Assembly: GCA_964544955.1 (NCBI GenBank)
Contig: CAZJEB010000008.1
Coordinates: forward strand, 1 to 64,000
DNA length: 64,000 nucleotides
DNA from: JAAZPT01 sp964544955
GTDB taxonomy: Bacteria; Bacillota; Clostridia; Christensenellales; Aristaeellaceae
Direction of reading: 5' to 3'
Below, in pieces: positions 58,351 through 64,000 of this stretch (position 1 is the first letter of the stretch; every line of letters starts with the position of its first letter). The notes beneath the pieces were generated by a model. That model was given only the letters and a program-made list of their open reading frames with translations, ran no database searches and was not told the DNA's origin. Made by a program: the position numbers and the translations under genes.

Positions 58351-59661
58351 ATGAAAAAACTCGTAACACTATTACTTTGCTTAAGTATTATACTTAGCAC
58401 AATGATTATGCCAGCAATGGCAAGTGAACTTGAAGGGGAAATAGTATTTTGGCACTCCTTTTCACAAGGCCCAAGGTTAGAAACAATTCAAAAAGCAGCA
58501 GATGATTTTATGCTAGCTAACCCCAAAGTAAAAATAGTAATTGAAACATTCTCTTGGGGCGATTTTTACACAAAATGGACGACCGGTTTCTCCTCTGGCA
58601 ACCTACCAGATATGAGTAGCGCATTACCAAACCACGTTGTTGAAATGATCGACTACGACGCTATTATACCAATGGATCCACTAATTGATGAAATTGGTAG
58701 GGATAGGTTCAACCCTGCCCCCTTACAGGAAATGACAAAGGATGGCGTTTGTTACGCAGTTCCACTTTACAGCCACGCACAAGTTATGTGGTACCGTAAA
58801 GATTTGTTGCAAAAATATAATTTAGAAGTTCCAAAAACATGGGATGAACTAAAGCTTGCAGCAGACACAATTACAAAGGGTGAAAATGGCGAAGTTTATG
58901 GCTGTTCAGTTCCCTTTGGTATAGGCGACCTAATGGGCACACGTTACCTTAACTTCTTTGTTAGGTCCGCTGGCGAAACACTATTAACAGAAGATGGCAA
59001 AGCTAACTTAACAAGCCAAGCTGCTATAGACGGTATTAATTACTGGGTACAAATGTACAAAGATAATTCACCTGCTGATAGCGTAAACTTTAAAGTTCTT
59101 GACCAAGCTACACTTTATTACCAAGGCAAAAACGCCTTTGACTTTAACAGCGGTTTCCAAATTGGTGGAGTAGAATCCAACTCACCACAATTACTTGATT
59201 ATATCGACTGTGCACCAATGCCTAAATTAACAGCTGATGCTGAAGAACGTGGTTATGAAACATCAAATATTCCTATGGTTATTTGGAAAAACAGCAAAAA
59301 CCCAGAAATTTGCGAAGCTTTTGTTAAATTCTTATACCAAGATGAATATTACATTCCTTTCCTTCACAGCGTACCCGTTGGAATGTTAAGCGCTTTCGTT
59401 GATACAGCAAACAACCCTGCATATTTAGAAAATGCACAAGTTCAAAAGTATCAACACGCTATGGAAGTTATTAGCACAGCAATGCAAACAGGCACAGCTA
59501 TTGGTATGGAATATGGCCCAAAACCTGAAGCAGGCTTACTAACAAGCCAAAACGTTATTGAAACAATGTTCCAAAACATTATTATTAACAATGTTGATGT
59601 TGAAACAGCTGCTCAAGAAGCAGAAAACACATTAAACGAACTATTTGAAACATTAAATTAG
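58351..59661 (+). CDS. Sugar ABC transporter substrate-binding protein
   Basis: 436 residues, cluster B/family 1 type (EIVFWHSFSQGPRLETIQKAADDF..., then PDMSSALPNHVVEM and the hinge PLYSHAQVMWYRKDLLQKYNL). The signal peptide has an A-M-A cleavage site after about residue 24. No lipobox cysteine is seen (the only nearby Cys is residue 10, inside the hydrophobic core), so it is not an evident lipoprotein. No ATPase is encoded in the operon; a shared MsmK/MalK-type ATPase elsewhere is usual. Substrate unknown, probably an oligosaccharide or a sugar acid. Confidence 0.92.
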   Translation: MKKLVTLLLCLSIILSTMIMPAMASELEGEIVFWHSFSQGPRLETIQKAADDFMLANPKVKIVIETFSWGDFYTKWTTGFSSGNLPDMSSALPNHVVEMIDYDAIIPMDPLIDEIGRDRFNPAPLQEMTKDGVCYAVPLYSHAQVMWYRKDLLQKYNLEVPKTWDELKLAADTITKGENGEVYGCSVPFGIGDLMGTRYLNFFVRSAGETLLTEDGKANLTSQAAIDGINYWVQMYKDNSPADSVNFKVLDQATLYYQGKNAFDFNSGFQIGGVESNSPQLLDYIDCAPMPKLTADAEERGYETSNIPMVIWKNSKNPEICEAFVKFLYQDEYYIPFLHSVPVGMLSAFVDTANNPAYLENAQVQKYQHAMEVISTAMQTGTAIGMEYGPKPEAGLLTSQNVIETMFQNIIINNVDVETAAQEAENTLNELFETLN

Positions 59662-59670
59662 CCTCTACCT

Positions 59671-59699
59671 GGCTCCATAGGGGTTAACTCTATGGAGCC
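59671..59699 (+). terminator. Intercistronic hairpin after the binding-protein gene
   Basis: A 10-bp stem (GGCTCCATAG/CTATGGAGCC) with a 9-base loop and only a weak T stretch. Such structures after importer binding-protein genes stop part of the transcripts or protect the upstream RNA, giving excess binding protein over permeases. Confidence 0.7.
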
Positions 59700-59723
59700 T
59701 TCACTTTAGAAAGGGGTAACAAA

Positions 59724-60626
59724 ATGCAAATTGTAAATAAAGATTTAAGGAAAAAGCCAGATATAACAGGGTTTTTATTTATACTACCAGCGGTTTTAGT
59801 TTTAGGCTTGCTGCTTTTATACCCAGTTATAACTAGTGTTTACTACAGCTTTACATCAAAACACCTTGTAAGGGCAACATATAAATTTGTTGGTTTAGAT
59901 AATTATATTAAAGTTTTAAGCGATGCAAATTTCTACAAAGCATTCCTTACAAACATAAGGTGGACAGTATATTCTTTAATTGGTCAATTATTAGTTGGTT
60001 TTACAGCCGCTATGGCCTTACATAGAATAAAAAAATTTAAAGGTTTTTTAAGAACGCTATTAATAATACCATGGGCTTTCCCTTCAATAGTAATAGCATT
60101 ATCTTGGAAGTGGATATTGAACGGAGTTTATGGTTTTGTTCCAATAATGCTACAAAAACTAGGTATTGTAAGCGAAGTGCCTCAATTTTTTAGTAACCCC
60201 AACTTGGTTTTTGGCACATTGGTATTTATAAATATATGGTTTGGCGCTCCCTTAATAATGGTTAATATATTAAGTGCACTTCAAAGCGTACCAGAGGATC
60301 AATATGAAGCTGCTCAAATAGACGGTGCAACCGCTTGGCAATCATTCTGCACAATAACTTTACCACATATTAGAAACGTTGTTGGCTTGTTAATGGTATT
60401 GCGTACAATATGGATATTTAACAGTTTTGATATTATATTCCTATTAACCGGTGGTGGCCCTGCAAACATAACAACAACTTTACCAGTATATGCCTATAAC
60501 ATTGGCTGGGGCTTAAAACAACTAGGCCGTTCAAGTGCTATAACAGTTCTATTGCTAATATTCTTATTATTAGTTTGTGCATTATACTTTAAGTTGTTAA
60601 ACAAGTGGGAAAAGGAGAATAACTAA
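59724..60626 (+). CDS. Sugar ABC transporter permease (MalF/MsmF type)
   Basis: 300 residues, six TM helices. The permease signature EAAQIDGATAWQSFCTITLPHI (EAA loop) is at about 190-215. The start MQIVNKDLRKKPDITGFLFILPAVL is typical, after AAAGGGG. Works with the next permease and the binding protein. The following ORF starts one base after its stop. Confidence 0.94.
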   Translation: MQIVNKDLRKKPDITGFLFILPAVLVLGLLLLYPVITSVYYSFTSKHLVRATYKFVGLDNYIKVLSDANFYKAFLTNIRWTVYSLIGQLLVGFTAAMALHRIKKFKGFLRTLLIIPWAFPSIVIALSWKWILNGVYGFVPIMLQKLGIVSEVPQFFSNPNLVFGTLVFINIWFGAPLIMVNILSALQSVPEDQYEAAQIDGATAWQSFCTITLPHIRNVVGLLMVLRTIWIFNSFDIIFLLTGGGPANITTTLPVYAYNIGWGLKQLGRSSAITVLLLIFLLLVCALYFKLLNKWEKENN

Positions 60627-60627
60627 T

Positions 60628-61470
60628 ATGAAAAAAAGGATATTAAAACGTGGTTGGTTAAGCGCAACTGCAAGCTACACCTACTTATCAATATTAGGTA
60701 TATTAGCAGCCTTCCCTCTTATATGGATAATATTATCAGCATTTAAAAGCAAGGGTGAAATAACTGCCGACCCCACAGCATTTTTTCCAAAAGTATTCTC
60801 TTTAGAGTATTTTGACACAGTGCTTAATCAGTTAAAGTTTACTGGTAATATTGGTAACTCTATACTTATTGCGGGCACAACAACACTTGTTGCCCTAACC
60901 ATATCTGCATTAGCTGCATACGGAATAGTAAGGTTTTTCCCAAAATTTGGCAAAGCGCTTACAAGGGTACTTATTACAACTTATATGTTCCCACCAATTT
61001 TATTAGCTGTACCCTATTCAATACTTATGGGCTCACTAAATTTAGTTAATACACGCATTGGCTTAATAATAATGTATTTAAGTTTCTCCGTTCCATACGC
61101 TATATGGTTATTGGTAGGGTTCTTCAAAACAGTGCCAATTGGAATAGAAGAAGCTGCAAGGGTGGATGGAGCTAATAAGTTTGTAGTATTTTACAAAATA
61201 GTTCTTCCAATAGTTGCCCCTGGTATTGTTGCAGTAGCAATATATACATTTATTAATGCTTGGAACGAGTTTTTATACGCATTAATTATGATAAATAGCA
61301 GGGAATTAATGACAGTATCTGTAGCCTTAAAATCATTAGAAGGTCAAGAGGTAATGGATTGGGGAACAATGATGGCAGCCTCTACAATGGTTGTGTTGCC
61401 TTCAGTTATATTCTTTATGTTAATTCAAAAGAAAATTGCTGGCGGTTTAGCTGCTGGATCAGTTAAATAA
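60628..61470 (+). CDS. Sugar ABC transporter permease (MalG/MsmG type)
   Basis: 280 residues, six TM helices, with the EAA loop IEEAARVDGANKFVVFYKIVLPIVAPG and the C-terminal WNEFLYALIMINS phrase of the MalG subfamily. AAAGGAG lies near the end of the upstream gene. It ends 16 bp before the dehydrogenase gene. Confidence 0.94.
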   Translation: MKKRILKRGWLSATASYTYLSILGILAAFPLIWIILSAFKSKGEITADPTAFFPKVFSLEYFDTVLNQLKFTGNIGNSILIAGTTTLVALTISALAAYGIVRFFPKFGKALTRVLITTYMFPPILLAVPYSILMGSLNLVNTRIGLIIMYLSFSVPYAIWLLVGFFKTVPIGIEEAARVDGANKFVVFYKIVLPIVAPGIVAVAIYTFINAWNEFLYALIMINSRELMTVSVALKSLEGQEVMDWGTMMAASTMVVLPSVIFFMLIQKKIAGGLAAGSVK

Positions 61471-61486
61471 TAAGGAGATTTGTTTT

Positions 61487-62593
61487 ATGAAAACTATAGG
61501 TTATGCTATTATTGGCACAGGTTATTTTGGAGCTGAGCTTGGTAGGATAATGAACAAGCAAGAGGGAGCAAAAGTTGTTGCTGTTTTAGACCCTGAAAAC
61601 GCAGAGTCTGTAGCTAAGGAACTTAATTGCGATGTAGAAACAGATTTAGACACTCTTTGCGCAAGGACTGATGTAGATGCTGTTATTGTTGCAACACCAA
61701 ATTACTTGCATGTTGAGCCAGTAAAAATTGCAGCTAAAAATAAAAAACACGTTTTTTGTGAAAAACCAATAGCATTAAGTTATAAAGATTGCGATAGCAT
61801 GGTTAAGGCTTGCAAAGATAATGGAGTAATATTTATGGCTGGCCATGTAATGAATTTTTTTAACGGTGTAAGAACCGCTAAAAAAATGATAAATGAAGGA
61901 AAAATAGGTAAGGTTTTATTTACCCACTCTGCAAGGAATGGTTGGGAACCCCCACAACAATCAGTAAGTTGGAAAAAAATTAGAGAAAAAAGTGGTGGTC
62001 ATCTATATCACCATATACACGAACTTGATTGCATACAGTTTTTAATGGGCGAAGCTAAAACTGTAACAATGACTGGTGGCAACGTTGCCCACAGGGGTGA
62101 AAACTTTGGCGATGAAGATGATATGCTTTTCCTTAACTTAGAGTTTGGAAATAATACATACGCTATTGTTGAATATGGCTCTGCATTTAGATGGAGCGAA
62201 CATTATGTTTTAATACAAGGTACCGAAGGTGCAATTAAGCTGGATATGCGTGATTGCAAAGGAACATTAAGAACCCCTAATGGCGAAGAACACTTCCTAA
62301 TACATAGAAGTGCTGAAGAAGATAACGAACGTACAGCAATATATAATGGTGCTTTAGAAATGGATGGCGCTGTAATGTATGGCAAGCCTGGTAAAAAGCC
62401 CCCATTGTGGTTACACGGAATAATGCATATGGAAATGGAATTCTTTAATAATTTGCTACATGGTGGTATAATAGAAGAAGAGTTCAAACCTCTACTTGAT
62501 GGCAGCGCTGCCCGTGCTGCAATCGCAACAGCCGACGCGGCTACAATTTCCCTAAGGGAAAACAGAAAAGTTGATATATCCGAAGTTAAGTAA
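61487..62593 (+). CDS. Gfo/Idh/MocA-family oxidoreductase
   Basis: 368 residues. An N-terminal Rossmann fold with GTGYFGAELG, the EKPIAL motif (about residue 93; catalytic Lys) and the C-terminal alpha/beta domain with GGHLYHHIHELDCIQFLMG, which carries the catalytic His/Asp. It oxidises or reduces a sugar, sugar acid or inositol with NAD(P). AAGGAG precedes the ATG. Operon position implies that it acts on the imported sugar. Confidence 0.92.
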   Translation: MKTIGYAIIGTGYFGAELGRIMNKQEGAKVVAVLDPENAESVAKELNCDVETDLDTLCARTDVDAVIVATPNYLHVEPVKIAAKNKKHVFCEKPIALSYKDCDSMVKACKDNGVIFMAGHVMNFFNGVRTAKKMINEGKIGKVLFTHSARNGWEPPQQSVSWKKIREKSGGHLYHHIHELDCIQFLMGEAKTVTMTGGNVAHRGENFGDEDDMLFLNLEFGNNTYAIVEYGSAFRWSEHYVLIQGTEGAIKLDMRDCKGTLRTPNGEEHFLIHRSAEEDNERTAIYNGALEMDGAVMYGKPGKKPPLWLHGIMHMEMEFFNNLLHGGIIEEEFKPLLDGSAARAAIATADAATISLRENRKVDISEVK

Positions 62594-62611
62594 GCTTTCA
62601 TTAAATCCTCA

Positions 62612-62631
62612 GCCCACCTGAAAAGGTGGGC
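62612..62631 (+). other. Intercistronic hairpin with a GAAA tetraloop
   Basis: An 8-bp perfect stem (GCCCACCT/AGGTGGGC) closed by a GAAA tetraloop, 19 bp after the dehydrogenase stop. There is no T tract, so it is not a normal terminator; it may stabilise or process the mRNA before the esterase gene. Confidence 0.6.
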
Positions 62632-62653
62632 AATCCATGTTTAAAGGTGCATT

Positions 62654-63637
62654 ATGAATATATTTAAAAGTTACAAAGTAAAGTATAGTATGATAGACCC
62701 ACAATTGCGTTGGAATGCTTTTAAAGCAAGGTTGCTTAAGCAAGACTTTAATAAAGATAAGTTTATTGAATATAATGAGAAGGCAAGAAAATTATCTGAA
62801 GGTGTTTGGAATGCCAAAAATGTTAAAGTTGAAGAAATATTTATTGATAGAAAAGATGGTAGCAAGTTAAGAGTGCTTTTAGCTCGCCCTAATATTGTAA
62901 AGCCTAATGTTCCTGCTGTATTGTGGTTACATGGTGGAGGTTTTGCAACAGGCATGCCCGATGTTGCTCTATTTTATGCTGACGATTTTGCAAGGGAAAG
63001 CTCTTGTGTTTCTATAATACCTGACTATACATTATCGGTGGATAAGCCATACCCTGCTGCATTAGAAGATTCTTATTTGACTTTAGAGTGGATTGTTGAA
63101 AATGCAAATAATTTAAATATAAACGCTGATCAAATATTTGTTGGTGGCGAAAGTGCAGGCGCTGGATTAGTTGCTGCCCTTACTTTGTATGCTAGGGATA
63201 TGGGCAAAATAAATGTTGCCTTCCAAATGCCCCTTTACCCCATGTTAGATAATAGTACTATTAATGCAAATTCAAAAAATTGTGATGCCCCCGTTTGGGA
63301 TTATTTAACAAACAAGGTTGCCTGGGAACTTTACCTTAGTGATTTAGATAAAGATATACCCATATACGCTGTACCAAGTTTAACAAAGGATTATAAAAAT
63401 ATACCCCCTACCTGCTCCTTTGTTGGGGAATTAGATTTATTTTATGATGAAGTAAACGAATACATAAAAAATCTAAAAAATAGCAATGTAGAGGTATTTT
63501 TTGAAACATATAAGGGTTGTTTCCACGCCTTTGAAAAACGTGTACCTACTGCTGATATTTCAATAAAAGCCAAAAAATTTGTAATTGATTGCTTTAACTA
63601 CGCTTGCAAAAATTATTTTGCGCCAAATAAAAAATAA
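62654..63637 (+). CDS. HSL-family alpha/beta hydrolase (carboxylesterase)
   Basis: 327 residues. Oxyanion-hole motif HGGGFATG, nucleophile elbow GGESAGAG (Ser about 173), Asp in FVGELDLFYDE and His in GCFHAFEKR complete the triad. No signal peptide, so it is cytoplasmic. Last in the sugar importer operon; it may remove acetyl or other ester groups from the imported glycoside. This is inference from position. AAAGGTG precedes the ATG. Confidence 0.9.
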   Translation: MNIFKSYKVKYSMIDPQLRWNAFKARLLKQDFNKDKFIEYNEKARKLSEGVWNAKNVKVEEIFIDRKDGSKLRVLLARPNIVKPNVPAVLWLHGGGFATGMPDVALFYADDFARESSCVSIIPDYTLSVDKPYPAALEDSYLTLEWIVENANNLNINADQIFVGGESAGAGLVAALTLYARDMGKINVAFQMPLYPMLDNSTINANSKNCDAPVWDYLTNKVAWELYLSDLDKDIPIYAVPSLTKDYKNIPPTCSFVGELDLFYDEVNEYIKNLKNSNVEVFFETYKGCFHAFEKRVPTADISIKAKKFVIDCFNYACKNYFAPNKK

Positions 63638-63642
63638 ACATC

Positions 63643-63666
63643 ACTCGCTATATAAGCGAGTTTTTA
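63643..63666 (+). terminator. Terminator of the sugar importer operon
   Basis: A 7-bp stem (ACTCGCT/AGCGAGT) with a 5-base loop and TTTTT. The 140 bp to the next ATG hold a possible TTGTGTT...AACTAAG promoter region, but nothing certain. Confidence 0.78.
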
Positions 63667-63809
63667 TTTTATATTAATACTATTTTATAACTAAGCAATA
63701 ATTATAAAAGCCTTATATTAAAGGTAAAATGCAATATTTTGTAGAATTTACTTTTATAGCTTATTGTGTTAAACTAAGGATAATTTAATAATTAACAAGT
63801 GGAGGGTTT

Positions 63810-64000
63810 ATGGCTAAAATTATTGTAGAAGTTTGTACTGGCACACACTGTGTACTTATGGGTTCTATGCATATGATGGATTCGATAGCATCCTTAGCGG
63901 AAATAAAAGAAGAAATGGGCAATGATTGTGAAATTGAGGTTAAGGCAGTGCCCTGTTTAAATTACTGTAAAGACGGCGAAGTTGGCCCCTTTGTAATTGT
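63810..64000 (+). CDS. NuoE-like [2Fe-2S] protein, cut by the window end
   Basis: Starts after GGAGGG with MAKIIVEVCTGTHCVLMGS. The 63 visible residues are the thioredoxin-like [2Fe-2S] fold, with C-x4-C (CTGTHC) and C-x3-C (CLNYC), lacking the N-terminal helical domain of full NuoE. It is probably part of a second NAD(H)- or formate-linked redox complex, with partners beyond the window. 3' end unknown. Confidence 0.8.
   Translation, partial: MAKIIVEVCTGTHCVLMGSMHMMDSIASLAEIKEEMGNDCEIEVKAVPCLNYCKDGEVGPFVI

Noticed and set aside
1..64000. CRISPR arrays, insertion sequences, prophage or integrative elements
   Set aside because: No spaced direct-repeat array, transposase, integrase or terminal repeats were seen. 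The two tRNA-Ser genes have no integrase or duplicated 3' end nearby.

Overview
The window is AT-rich, gene-dense DNA from an anaerobic, fermentative member of the Firmicutes, most likely class Clostridia. Supporting evidence: a trimeric NAD(H)-linked [FeFe] hydrogenase operon; the ylmE-sepF-ylmG-ylmH-divIVA division cluster; the block priA-def-fmt-rsmB-rlmN-prpC-prkC-rsgA-rpe; a SigB/F/G-family sigma factor; a CsoR copper operon; and strong AGGAGG ribosome binding sites. It reads as chromosomal core sequence. I see no phage, IS element, CRISPR array or obvious island. The species cannot be named from the sequence.

Layout. 1-6.8 kb: a flavin-type/ferredoxin fusion protein, then a minus-strand operon of response regulator, sensor kinase and three secreted proteins of unknown function, and a small secreted DUF5067-like protein. 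6.8-12.7 kb: a short alanyl-tRNA synthetase, a metY-metA pair behind a leader-peptide/terminator arrangement, exonuclease III and a sirtuin. 12.8-16 kb: rpsM-rpsK-rpsD-rpoA-rplQ with its own promoter. 16-21.2 kb: hydrogenase operon with a GHKL ATPase. 21.3-29.9 kb: a long minus-strand run from lysC through an anti-sigma/sigma pair, an HlyD-like protein and the division cluster to a CNNM/CorC transporter. 30-32.7 kb: a family 1 glycosidase with a GPH sugar symporter. 32.8-46.6 kb: TldE/TldD, then the priA-to-rpe block, which carries Ser/Thr kinase and phosphatase genes. 46.7-49.6 kb: CsoR-controlled copper ATPase fused to a CopZ-like chaperone. 49.8-56.8 kb: aquaporin, cupin, AEC transporter, sbcD-sbcC and a frameshifted zinc-ribbon/TPR gene. 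56.8-57.1 kb: two tRNA-Ser genes. 57.2-63.6 kb: an AraC-type regulator, a sugar ABC importer (binding protein plus two permeases), a Gfo/Idh/MocA dehydrogenase and an HSL-type esterase. The window ends inside a NuoE-like [2Fe-2S] protein gene.

How the genes work together. The hydrogenase disposes of NADH and reduced ferredoxin as H2. The glycosidase/symporter and ABC-importer loci feed sugars into fermentation. metA (with Glu111, predicted acetyl-CoA-specific) makes the O-acetylhomoserine that metY sulfhydrylates. PrkC/PrpC and the division cluster tie cell-wall sensing to growth.

The most unusual items are: (1) the copA gene, which reads through a former ribosome binding site into a full CopZ domain that probably can still start on its own; (2) a leader peptide with a terminator and a possible antiterminator upstream of metY-metA; (3) an anti-sigma factor that seems to have lost its ATP-binding residues, next to a sigma gene sitting at the position of sigG; (4) an AlaRS without its C-terminal domain; (5) long low-complexity N-termini on SepF, on the HlyD-like protein and on RsmB; (6) the RR-HK-three-secreted-protein operon. 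No wholly new defence or mobile system was found.
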